Assembly: GCF_003054195.1 (NCBI RefSeq)
Contig: NZ_QBKP01000005.1
Coordinates: 62,001-126,000, forward strand
Direction: 5' to 3'
DNA from: Gemmobacter caeni
Lineage (GTDB): Bacteria > Pseudomonadota > Alphaproteobacteria > Rhodobacterales > Rhodobacteraceae
Length of the DNA stretch: 64,000 nt
This document shows, piece after piece, positions 55,604-62,836 of this stretch. The notes under the pieces are model-generated. The model was not told the DNA's origin and searched no databases. It worked only from the letters and a program-made list of their open reading frames with translations. Numbering within the stretch: position 1 is the first letter of the stretch; every line of letters begins with the position of its first letter. A program made the position numbers and the translations under genes.

Positions 55604-55882
55604 TCGCTACTCCCGTCGATATAAAGGCTGTCTAGCCGAGCGCCCCGGACCGGACAAGGCTTTTCCCGCCTTCGGCTTTCCCGTGCGGGCTCGCGCGTTC
55701 GCGCGAGGGCATCTTGCCCTTCCCGTGGCAGGACTGTGACATTGGTGCACCATACACCGCCGTGTTTCCCGACGGGCCGCCACAGCCGATTGCAATTCGA
55801 GGCCCAACGGCAGAAATAGAGGCCATACCCAATTCGGATTCCCCTGAGTTGGGCCGCACCTTTGAGTCAACGAGGGAAAACG

Positions 55883-56779
55883 ATGAAAAAGATCCTTCTC
55901 GCCACCACGCTGCTGGCTTCGACCGCCACCGTGGCTTCGGCTGAAACCGGCGTGACCCTGTCGGGCTACGGCCGCTTCGGTCTGACCTACCTCGACACCC
56001 GCGCTGTCGAGACCCAAGTGACGACCCGTCTGCGTTTCAACATCGACGGCAAAACCGAGACCGACTCGGGCGTAACCTTCGGTGGCCGTATCCGCATCCA
56101 GCACACCAACGGCGCGACCGCTGCGACCGCCAACGCTGCGATGCTCTACGCTTCGTTCGAAGGCTTCCGCGTTGAAGTCGGCAACGTCAACACCGCGTTT
56201 GACTCGGCTGGCCTGATCTACAACGCCGAAATGGGCTTCGTGGACTCGTCGTACGGCGACCCGCAAGGCGCGTTCTTCGCCTACGCTTCGGGCGCTACCC
56301 CGGCCAACTACACCGGCGTGTTCGCTTCGTACTCGATGGGTGACTTCACCGGTCGTATCTCGTACGTGAACCCGGACCAGACCGTTTCGGGCTCTACCGA
56401 AGAGCTCTCGGTGTCGTTCGACTACGCTTCGGGTCCGTTCGCCGTGTCGCTCGCCGCCTACCAGGACGGCGCTGGCATTGCCAACAACGACGGCTTCTTC
56501 CTGGGTGCTGCGTACACCATCAATGACGCTGCCACCGTTGGCCTGAACTACATCGACGAAGACTCGGCCGGTGGCCGCGTTGTGACCCTGTACGGCAACT
56601 ACACCATGGGCGCCACCACCCTGCGCGCCTACGTTGCTGACCTGGACGTCGCCGGTGCTGACACCGCTTACGGCCTCGGCGCTGACTACGACCTCGGCGG
56701 CGCTCGTCTGTCGGGCTCGATCCAGTCGGGGTACGCTGGCGAGACCTGGGCTGACGTCGGCGTTCGCTTCGACTTCTGA
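55883..56779 (+). CDS. Rhodobacter-type outer-membrane porin
   Basis: 298-residue trimeric beta-barrel porin. Signal peptide MKKILLATTLLASTATVASA, first strand TGVTLSGYGRFGLTYLDT, and final strand ending in a terminal Phe (DVGVRFDF), which is the Bam recognition signal. The codon use differs from its neighbours, with more GCT, CGT, GGT and TCG, suggesting high expression. The ATG at 55883 is chosen because it begins the signal peptide and follows GAGGGAA. A tandem pair of terminators follows. The 279-bp region upstream is structured but no promoter could be fixed. Confidence 0.95.
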   Translation: MKKILLATTLLASTATVASAETGVTLSGYGRFGLTYLDTRAVETQVTTRLRFNIDGKTETDSGVTFGGRIRIQHTNGATAATANAAMLYASFEGFRVEVGNVNTAFDSAGLIYNAEMGFVDSSYGDPQGAFFAYASGATPANYTGVFASYSMGDFTGRISYVNPDQTVSGSTEELSVSFDYASGPFAVSLAAYQDGAGIANNDGFFLGAAYTINDAATVGLNYIDEDSAGGRVVTLYGNYTMGATTLRAYVADLDVAGADTAYGLGADYDLGGARLSGSIQSGYAGETWADVGVRFDF

Positions 56780-56800
56780 TCCCACGATCAGTCAGTTAGG

Positions 56801-56827
56801 AAAGGGCGGGGTTTACCCCGCCCTTTT
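56801..56827 (+). terminator. Porin terminator 1
   Basis: Perfect 11-bp stem AAAGGGCGGGG/CCCCGCCCTTT with a 4-nt loop and T-rich tail, 22 bp after the porin stop. Strong intrinsic terminator. Confidence 0.9.
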
Positions 56828-56834
56828 CCTTTTG

Positions 56835-56863
56835 GGCTCCGGTCTTGCCGGGGCCTTTTCTTT
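56835..56863 (+). terminator. Porin terminator 2 (tandem)
   Basis: GGCTCCGG/CCGGGGCC, 8-bp stem with one G.U, 5-nt loop (56835-56855), then a TTTTCTTTT tract. It lies directly after terminator 1 and may back it up for a highly expressed gene. Confidence 0.6.
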
Positions 56864-56906
56864 TCCCCCCTGCTGTGGCCATCTGCGGCCAAAGACGGAG
56901 GCGGCG

Positions 56907-57560
56907 ATGGGTCTGACGGAAATCAAGTCACGGATAGCAGTGGCAGAAACAGCGGCAGGGCGCCCGCAGGGTACGGTGACGCTGATCGCCGTGTCGAAAG
57001 TGCAGCCGCTGGAACGGGTGATTGCCACGCTGGAGCAGGGGCAGCGCATTTTCGGCGAGAATTATGTTCAGGAAGCTGCCGGGAAGTGGCCAGATCTGCG
57101 CAGCCGCTTTCCCGGCACCGCGGTCCATATGATCGGCCCCTTGCAGACCAACAAGGCCAGGCTGGCGTTCGATCTGTTCGATGCGATCCACACGCTTGAC
57201 CGGCCGTCACTGGCGGACAAGCTTTCCCGGCTGGCACAGGCGCAGGGGCGCTGCCCCATGCTTTTCGTGCAGGTGAATACCGGGGCAGAGCCGCAGAAGG
57301 CGGGCATTCTGCCCGATGACGCCGATGCCTTTATCGCGGATTGTCGCGCGAAGGATCTGCCGGTCGCGGGCCTCATGTGCATTCCGCCCGAAGATACGGA
57401 CAGCACGCCGCATTTCGTGCACCTGGCCGAAATCGCGACCCGCAATGGGCTCTCGCAGCTTTCCATGGGGATGAGCAGCGATTTCGAGGCTGCGATTGCC
57501 CGCGGTGCCACTCATGTGCGTGTCGGCAGCGCGATCTTCGGCGCTCGCAGTTACGCCTGA
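56907..57560 (+). CDS. YggS-family PLP homeostasis protein
   Basis: 217-residue PLP-binding protein (PLPBP/YggS) that balances cytosolic vitamin B6; fold is a TIM barrel like alanine racemase's N-domain. The PLP lysine is in TLIAVSKVQPLE near residue 31, and the phosphate-binding region is QLSMGMSSDFEAAI with VRVGSAIFG near the end. The ATG at 56907 follows GGAGG; longer upstream frames run from within the porin and are not real. No enzymatic activity is known for the family. Confidence 0.95.
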   Translation: MGLTEIKSRIAVAETAAGRPQGTVTLIAVSKVQPLERVIATLEQGQRIFGENYVQEAAGKWPDLRSRFPGTAVHMIGPLQTNKARLAFDLFDAIHTLDRPSLADKLSRLAQAQGRCPMLFVQVNTGAEPQKAGILPDDADAFIADCRAKDLPVAGLMCIPPEDTDSTPHFVHLAEIATRNGLSQLSMGMSSDFEAAIARGATHVRVGSAIFGARSYA

Positions 57561-57563
57561 CGC

Positions 57564-58667
57564 CTAAAGCAGATGCCCCGATTTCGCGGCTTTCGTCGCC
57601 AGATAGCCGCGATTTTCAGGTGTTTCCCCGACGCGAAGCGGCACACGTTCGGTCACATGAAGACCCTGCCCCTCCATCATGGTGATCTTGCGGGGATTGT
57701 TGGTCAGCAGCCGCACCTCTGAAAACCCCATGGTCTTCAGGATGCCCGCGCCCAACCGGAAATCACGTTCATCATCCTCGAATCCCAGCCGGTGATTGGC
57801 TTCGACCGTATCGAAGCCCTGATCCTGCAAGGAATAGGCCCGCATCTTGTTGGCAAGACCGATCCCCCGGCCTTCCTGATTGAGGTAAAGCAACACCCCT
57901 GCGCCCTCGGCCCCCATCTGCGCCAGCGCGGCGCGCAGTTGCGGGCCGCAATCGCATTTCAGGCTGCCGAGTACGTCGCCGGTGAAACAGGCCGAATGCA
58001 GGCGGGCCAAAACCGGCGCCTTGCGGTCCGGCTGCCCGATCTCGATGGCATAATGTTCCTCGCCGCCGTCCTCGGGACGAAAGATATGCACCCGCCCCGC
58101 CGCACTTGCGACCATCGGCAGGCGGGCCGAAACGACCTCGGACAGCGGCGAGGCGCGGTCCAGCTCCACCGCCGCTTCTGCAATGTCGATCACCGTCAGA
58201 TCGGCGGCACGCGCCAGGGCAGCACCCTGCACCACCGGCACCACCACGACCGCAGGCAGCAGACGTGCCGATTTCGCCAGGGCGATGGCCGCGCGGTGCA
58301 GGCCCGGCCTGCCCCCCCGGATTTCGTGAAACGGTCCTTTCATCGGCAGGCGCAGGTCATCGGCCGGATCGGCCATGGCCGACAGCCAGTCCAGCCCCGC
58401 GTCGGCGGGCAAGGCCAGCCGCGCCAGATCGCCGTCGTAAACCCTGATCTTCAGCGTCTCCGCCCGCCGGACGGTCAACGCAAGTTCCGGCTGGCCCAGA
58501 CGGCGCAGCTCCTCCAGCCGCGCGGAGCCAAGCGTCTCGACCGGCACCGCGACCGCTGCGGCCTCGCCTTCGGTCAGCATTACGGGAACGCCCATGCGCA
58601 GATCGCCGCGCGCGCGGGCAAGCCGTTCGATGATGCCGGGGCCGGCGATGGCGGGGGTGCTGGTCAT
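57564..58667 (-). CDS. ribA: GTP cyclohydrolase II with degenerate N-terminal RibB-like domain
   Basis: First step of riboflavin synthesis from GTP. The catalytic GTP cyclohydrolase II domain occupies the C-terminal half (about 185-360), with zinc ligands Cys227, Cys238, Cys240 in [36 protein letters not shown], and YLNQEGRG. The N-terminal 185 residues look like a decayed DHBP synthase (RibB) domain: the acidic metal motif DDEDRENEGD is absent, so ribulose-5-phosphate activity is not expected. A separate active ribB or ribBA should exist elsewhere. Divergent from the response regulator. Confidence 0.92.
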   Translation of the reverse strand: MTSTPAIAGPGIIERLARARGDLRMGVPVMLTEGEAAAVAVPVETLGSARLEELRRLGQPELALTVRRAETLKIRVYDGDLARLALPADAGLDWLSAMADPADDLRLPMKGPFHEIRGGRPGLHRAAIALAKSARLLPAVVVVPVVQGAALARAADLTVIDIAEAAVELDRASPLSEVVSARLPMVASAAGRVHIFRPEDGGEEHYAIEIGQPDRKAPVLARLHSACFTGDVLGSLKCDCGPQLRAALAQMGAEGAGVLLYLNQEGRGIGLANKMRAYSLQDQGFDTVEANHRLGFEDDERDFRLGAGILKTMGFSEVRLLTNNPRKITMMEGQGLHVTERVPLRVGETPENRGYLATKAAKSGHLL

Positions 58668-58820
58668 GCTGCGTCCTCTTGCGCCCTATGTAACGATCCG
58701 GGTGGGAAAGTGAAACATTTCCCCCCGTTGCGACACGAGGCCGTGACTCCTTCGTCGCAAATCTTGCCGGAACCGTGAAGGGGGCTCATGTGTTGGGCAA
58801 GCAACCACGGAGGCCGCACG

Positions 58821-59507
58821 ATGGCAACGCTGCGCAAAATTCTTCTGGTCGACGACGACGACGATCTGCGCGAGGCGCTGAGCGAACAGCTTGTGATGAC
58901 CGAGGATTTCGATGTTTTCGAAGCCTCTACCGGCCTTGAAGGTCTGGAGAAAGCCAAGGGCGGCGGGCATGATCTGGTGATCCTCGACGTCGGCCTGCCT
59001 GATACGGACGGGCGCGAACTGTGCCGCCGGATGCGCAAGGCGGGCGTGAAATGCCCGATCATGATGCTTACCGGACACGATACCGATGCCGATACGATCC
59101 TCGGGCTTGATTCGGGCGCAAATGACTATGTGACCAAGCCGTTCAAATTTCCTGTGCTGCTGGCCCGCATCCGGGCACAGTTGCGGCAGCACGAACAATC
59201 CGAAGATGCGGTGTTCCAGCTTGGCCCCTATACGTTCAAACCGGCCCAGAAGCTTCTGGTGGACGAAAAGGAACGCAAGGTTCGCCTGACCGAGAAGGAA
59301 ACCAATATCCTGAAGTACCTTTACCGCGCGCAACAAGGTGTTGTGGCTCGGGATGTGCTTCTCCACGAAGTCTGGGGTTATAACGCGGGGGTTACCACCC
59401 ACACACTTGAAACCCACATCTATCGTCTGCGCCAGAAGATCGAGCCGGACCCCTCCAATGCACGTCTGCTGGTGACCGAATCCGGCGGATATCGGCTGGT
59501 CGCTTGA
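58821..59507 (+). CDS. OmpR-family response regulator (possibly CenR-like)
   Basis: 228-residue DNA-binding response regulator. Receiver: DDDD at 11-14, Asp56 (ILDVGLPDTDG), Thr84 and Lys106 (TKPFKF). Winged helix (about 130-225) with RLTEKETNILKYLYRAQQGVVARDVLLHEVWGYNAGVTTHTLETHIYRLRQKIE. No kinase gene is adjacent. A highly conserved orphan regulator of this size in alphaproteobacteria is CenR, which controls envelope integrity; that match is suggested, not proven. ATG at 58821 follows GGAGG. A ttgcgac/gtcgcaa dyad at 58728-58760 in the divergent region could be an operator. Confidence 0.92.
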   Translation: MATLRKILLVDDDDDLREALSEQLVMTEDFDVFEASTGLEGLEKAKGGGHDLVILDVGLPDTDGRELCRRMRKAGVKCPIMMLTGHDTDADTILGLDSGANDYVTKPFKFPVLLARIRAQLRQHEQSEDAVFQLGPYTFKPAQKLLVDEKERKVRLTEKETNILKYLYRAQQGVVARDVLLHEVWGYNAGVTTHTLETHIYRLRQKIEPDPSNARLLVTESGGYRLVA

Positions 59508-59566
59508 CCAGTTGGAAAAAAATGGGCGACGATGGTCTTATTGTTGCCGGAATGCGTGATTATATC

Positions 59567-59653
59567 ATGCGACAGGTTCCCCTCGCCGCGTCGGGGTCAT
59601 GACGCGGCATCCTCCCTGTTGGACTAGGCCGGGCAATGCCCGGCCTTTTTTTT
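59567..59653 (+). ncRNA. Candidate small RNA 1 with exposed CCTCCC motif
   Basis: Between the response regulator and the small secreted protein. An 8-bp hairpin (gccgcgtc/gacgcggc, 59585-59592 and 59601-59608), then single-stranded CCTCCCTGTTGGA (59611-59623), then an intrinsic terminator. The CCTCC stretch matches the anti-Shine-Dalgarno motif that is found in stress-induced RNAs of Rhodobacter (CcsR type). Structure is visible; transcription and function are inferred. It could also be the 3'UTR of the regulator mRNA. Confidence 0.35.
59626..59653 (+). terminator. Intrinsic terminator in the regulator-downstream gap
   Basis: Perfect 9-bp stem AGGCCGGGC/GCCCGGCCT (59626-59634 and 59638-59646), loop AAT, eight T residues (59646-59653). 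It ends the regulator transcript and/or candidate small RNA 1. Confidence 0.9.
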
Positions 59654-59654
59654 C

Positions 59655-59755
59655 CGAACAGATGTGATACAATCTATGGATGTGCTTCGAGGTGGCCTTT
59701 TCGCCCGATTCACATTCTCCCTGTTGGAAGCCTGGCCGGGCCTTGTGCCCGGCGT
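59655..59755 (+). ncRNA. Candidate small RNA 2, partial copy of unit 1
   Basis: The 12-bp CTCCCTGTTGGA (59717-59728) repeats the motif of unit 1 at 105-bp spacing, again followed by a GGCCGGG hairpin (59735-59741 with 59747-59753, loop cttgt). The tail is GTCTCTTCC instead of a T-run, so termination is weaker. The rest of the gap up to the next gene (59756-59871) shows nothing else I can identify. Confidence 0.25.
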
Positions 59756-59871
59756 CTCTTCCGCCCGACAATTCCGCAGCGGCATTTGCTGGTGATGTTG
59801 GAATCCTGCATCGCGCATCCTAAATATAATCAGGTGTCTGCGGCGCTTTTGCCCGAGGAGGTCCGGTGTCG

Positions 59872-60180
59872 ATGCGATTTTCCCTTGTCTGTCTTGCCCT
59901 TGCGGGCACGACCCTTCCGGCGGCGGCGGAAAGCCTGTCCTTCACGCTGTCGAATCAATCCAATGCCGATCTCACGGAATTTTACGCCTCGCCCGTAGGC
60001 ACAGAGTCCTGGGAAGAAAATATCCTGTCCACCGGCGCCTTGCCCGCCGGAGCCAGCGGCGACATCACCATCGCCGAAGCCAAGGGATGCGAGTATGACT
60101 TCCGCATGGTCTTCGCCGATGGCGACGTGCTGGAAGACCGCAGCAACATCTGCGACAGCGGCGCCTATACCATCCAGTGA
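59872..60180 (+). CDS. Small secreted protein of unknown function
   Basis: 102-residue protein with a signal peptide (MRFSLVCLALAGTTLPAAAE) and a compact beta-rich mature domain (SFTLSNQSNADLTEFYASPVGTESWEENILS ... GDITIAEAKGCEYDFRMVFADGDVLEDRSNICDSGAY). Two cysteines (GCEYD and NICDS) probably form a disulfide. Similar small exported proteins occur in Rhodobacterales; no function is known to me. Two starts compete: GTG 59866 (GGAGG 4 nt upstream) and ATG 59872 (10 nt); the ATG gives the cleaner signal peptide. Confidence 0.75.
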   Translation: MRFSLVCLALAGTTLPAAAESLSFTLSNQSNADLTEFYASPVGTESWEENILSTGALPAGASGDITIAEAKGCEYDFRMVFADGDVLEDRSNICDSGAYTIQ

Positions 60181-60281
60181 CATCCTGGCCAGCCATCATG
60201 GTGCCTGACACCAGCGGGGCCGTTCCGGCGCTTTACGTCACGCGCCGCGCCGCCTAGACAGGTTGGCGAAAGGAAACCGCC

Positions 60282-61070
60282 ATGCCCTTTACACTTGCCA
60301 CCTGGAACATCAATTCGGTCCGTCTGCGCGAGGCAATCGTCTCGCGGCTTATGCAGGAGGAGGCGCCTGACGTCCTTTGCCTGCAAGAGATCAAGACCCC
60401 GATCGACAAATTCCCCCGCGAGGCGTTCGAGGCGCTTGGCTACCGCTATATGGTTGCGCGCGGGCAGAAGGGCTATAACGGCGTCGCCATCCTGTCGCGC
60501 CTGCCGCTGGAAGATGCGGGCGACCGCGATTTCGCCGCGCTGGGTCATGCCCGGCACGTTGCCGCGCGGCTGGAAAACGGCGTGACGGTGCACAATTTCT
60601 ATGTACCCGCCGGCGGGGATATTCCCGACCGTGAGGCCAATGTGAAATTCGGGCAGAAGCTGGATTTCCTGACCGAGATGCGCGACTGGGCTCATGCGGA
60701 AAAGCCGTCGAAAGCCATTCTTGTCGGCGACCTGAACATCGCCCCGCGCGAGGATGACGTCTGGAACCACAAGGCCCTGCTGAAAATCGTCAGCCACACG
60801 CCCATCGAGGTAGAGCATCTGGGTGCGGCGCAGGACGCCGGTGGCTGGGTGGACGTGACCCGCAAGGATATCCCCGAAGGGCGACTTTATTCGTGGTGGA
60901 GCTATCGCTCCCCCGACTGGGATGCCGCTGACAAGGGCCGCCGGCTGGACCACGTCTGGGCGACGCCCGATATTGCGGGCGCCGCGCATGGCAGCCGCAT
61001 TCTGCGGCCCTGCCGGGGCTGGGAGCAGCCCTCGGACCATGTGCCGGTCTTCGCCACCTTCGACCTGTGA
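60282..61070 (+). CDS. xth: Exodeoxyribonuclease III
   Basis: 262-residue AP endonuclease/3'-exonuclease of the EEP superfamily, base-excision repair. Metal and catalytic motifs: TWNINSVRLRE, LQEIKT (Glu metal ligand), GYNGVAILSR, LVGDLNIAPREDD (Asp-Asn active site), and the C-terminal RRLDHVWATPDI plus QPSDHVPVFATF (His). The ATG is preceded by AAAGGAAA. It ends directly at the stop of the convergent binding-protein gene (no gap). Confidence 0.97.
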   Translation: MPFTLATWNINSVRLREAIVSRLMQEEAPDVLCLQEIKTPIDKFPREAFEALGYRYMVARGQKGYNGVAILSRLPLEDAGDRDFAALGHARHVAARLENGVTVHNFYVPAGGDIPDREANVKFGQKLDFLTEMRDWAHAEKPSKAILVGDLNIAPREDDVWNHKALLKIVSHTPIEVEHLGAAQDAGGWVDVTRKDIPEGRLYSWWSYRSPDWDAADKGRRLDHVWATPDIAGAAHGSRILRPCRGWEQPSDHVPVFATFDL

Positions 61071-62003
61071 TCACCGCTCGGGCGGAGTGAAGGTCAGCCC
61101 GTAGGCAGCATAGGCGGCGGCGATACGCCCGTCGGCCAGTGCCGCCGCGACGGCATCGTCCAGCGCATAGGCAAGGTCGCGGTGGCTTTGATGAACCGCG
61201 ATACCGACGGTCCAGCTTGCCAGGGCAAAGCCCGCCAGCGGCGGCTGATGCACAGCGATCCCTTCCGTCGCGCCATATTGCAGTTGCGCGCGAGGGCCCA
61301 TGGCCGCCATGACCTCACCCGCCGCCAGCGCCTTCATCGCCCTGGCCATATCGGGAAAGCGATGGATGTTCGGCCCGATCTGCCCCCCCGGAAAGGCGGT
61401 CAGATAGAAGTCAGAGATCGAATCATTCTCCACCGCCACGGTGTCAAAACGGAAATAGGCGGGCACCGGCCCGCCTTCATGCCGGGGTTTGTCGGAAGGC
61501 ACCGCATCCGGATAGGCGTCAAGCCGGTAGGCAATGGCCACCTCTTCCTTGGCATACTGGCCGGTAAAGACCACCTGTTCGACAAGGCAGGTGAACTCGC
61601 TGTTGTAGGGCACCCGCATCATCACATTCGATACGGGCTCCTTCTGCACGGTGCCACGCCAGATGTAGGACATCAGATCGGTCTGCACATTCTCGCCCGC
61701 CTGCACGAAGCGATATTCCGGCTTCACGCCCAGCCCCTCGGCCAGAATACGCCCGACCTCGACATCCACGCCGCGCGGCGTACCCGCGTCATCCCAGCTG
61801 TAGGGCGGAAAATCCTCGTAGACCGCGATGTTCAGGGTGCCGCGTGCAACGATATCGTCCAGCGTCTGCCCGACATACTGGCGCGAAGTGTTCTGCGGGC
61901 GGGCGCCCGGCGCCACACCTTCGCAACGGCCAAAAACGGGTGCGGCGGCGAGGCTGAAAAGCCCCGCCGCCAGCCCCGCAACAAGTGCGGAACGCCGATC
62001 CAT
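61071..62003 (-). CDS. Quinoprotein-dehydrogenase-associated solute-binding protein (MoxJ-like)
   Basis: 310-residue periplasmic type II solute-binding protein with a signal peptide (start MDRRSALVAGLAAGLFSLAAAPVFG). The fold is amino-acid-binding-protein-like (TLNIAVYEDFPPYSWDDAGTPRGVDVEVGRILAEGLGVKPEYRF). Such proteins (MxaJ/MoxJ and ExaB-area homologues) accompany PQQ-dependent methanol/ethanol dehydrogenases and seem needed for enzyme maturation. It is 1 nt after pedF on the same strand, fitting an alcohol oxidation cluster. Substrate or partner is not determined. Confidence 0.88.
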   Translation of the reverse strand: MDRRSALVAGLAAGLFSLAAAPVFGRCEGVAPGARPQNTSRQYVGQTLDDIVARGTLNIAVYEDFPPYSWDDAGTPRGVDVEVGRILAEGLGVKPEYRFVQAGENVQTDLMSYIWRGTVQKEPVSNVMMRVPYNSEFTCLVEQVVFTGQYAKEEVAIAYRLDAYPDAVPSDKPRHEGGPVPAYFRFDTVAVENDSISDFYLTAFPGGQIGPNIHRFPDMARAMKALAAGEVMAAMGPRAQLQYGATEGIAVHQPPLAGFALASWTVGIAVHQSHRDLAYALDDAVAAALADGRIAAAYAAYGLTFTPPER

Positions 62004-62004
62004 G

Positions 62005-62685
62005 TCAGTGTGCCGCCGAAAGCCCGACCGTCAGCGCGTCGGCCGCATGTTTCGCCCCGAGGTCAGAGCCGTCCAGCAGCTTCGCCGCCCGGCTCGCCGC
62101 GCTGTCCGCCACCGGCGCCCCGGAGGCCGTCTTGACCTCGACGGCAATGGCTCCGAGTTCTTCTTTCAGAGCCGGTTGATCCGCCCCACCCGCCATCAGC
62201 GCGTCGCGGATCGCGGTCAGCCGTGCGGAATGGCCATCCAGCGCACCATCCTCGGGCCGCGTCTCGATATAGGTGCGGATCGCCCAGCCTGCCTTCTGGC
62301 CCAGGACCTCGCCAAAGGCCGGCATCTTGGTCACGCCGTCCTGGGTATAGCCGTGCTGGAACCGCTCCATGAACCATTCATCGCCATATTCCTCGGCCTC
62401 CAGAAAGCGCAGATCAGGGGCAAGACCGCCCGAAACCGCGCCGAGGCCATGGCAGCGTGCACAGTTCTGATTGAAGGCGCTGTCGCCGATCTCGACCGCC
62501 TTGGCCCAGACCTCGTCCCCTGCCGCCGCTGCACGATAGGGATTTTCGGTCAGCCATTCCTCACCCACATCGGGCAGCGCATCGGTATTTACCGGCTGCG
62601 GGGCCACATCGCCGTGGGCAAAAGCCATGGTCGCAAGCCCCGCGAGGGCCACAGCGGCAACGAAGCCGCGGGTCATGTTCGTCAT
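62005..62685 (-). CDS. pedF: Cytochrome c-550 PedF
   Basis: 226-residue secreted monohaem cytochrome c. Signal peptide (about 1-23, ends MAFA), the PedF-like segment HGDVAPQPVNTDALPDVGEEWL, haem attachment CARCH (Cys75, Cys78, His79) and sixth ligand Met121 (TKMPAFGEV). It accepts electrons from a PQQ-dependent alcohol dehydrogenase and passes them to the respiratory chain. The C-terminal extension (about 150-226) lacks haem motifs. The start is ATG 62685 with GGGAGG upstream, divergent from the ABC-binding-protein gene across the dyad operator. Confidence 0.93.
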   Translation of the reverse strand: MTNMTRGFVAAVALAGLATMAFAHGDVAPQPVNTDALPDVGEEWLTENPYRAAAAGDEVWAKAVEIGDSAFNQNCARCHGLGAVSGGLAPDLRFLEAEEYGDEWFMERFQHGYTQDGVTKMPAFGEVLGQKAGWAIRTYIETRPEDGALDGHSARLTAIRDALMAGGADQPALKEELGAIAVEVKTASGAPVADSAASRAAKLLDGSDLGAKHAADALTVGLSAAH

Positions 62686-62738
62686 TGCGCATCCTCCCTG
62701 AGCACTTGAGCCGAGCTAACCCGTCAATGCCGCACCGC

Positions 62739-62791
62739 GGTATTGGACTTTCGTGCAAAGCGGCAGGGTCTTGCGACCAATGTCCAATACC
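62739..62791. promoter_or_regulatory. Dyad operator in the PQQ-locus divergent promoter
   Basis: Perfect 10-bp inverted repeat GGTATTGGAC (62739-62748) / GTCCAATACC (62782-62791), centre-to-centre 43 bp, about four helical turns, between pedF and the ABC binding-protein gene. A short further symmetric gcaa/ttgc lies inside. This suits a dimeric or looping regulator of alcohol oxidation genes. The palindrome is seen directly; the regulator is not known. Confidence 0.55.
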
Positions 62792-62836
62792 CTCGGGCCG
62801 TCCCGCCGCCCAACATCCCTCTCAGGGAGACGAACG

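Noticed and set aside
55690-55707. CTCGCGCG-TT-CGCGCGAG hairpin upstream of the DUF3576 lipoprotein and porin
   Set aside because: No T-tract and a 2-nt loop; no gene ends there on either strand, so not called a terminator, and too GC-simple to claim as an operator.
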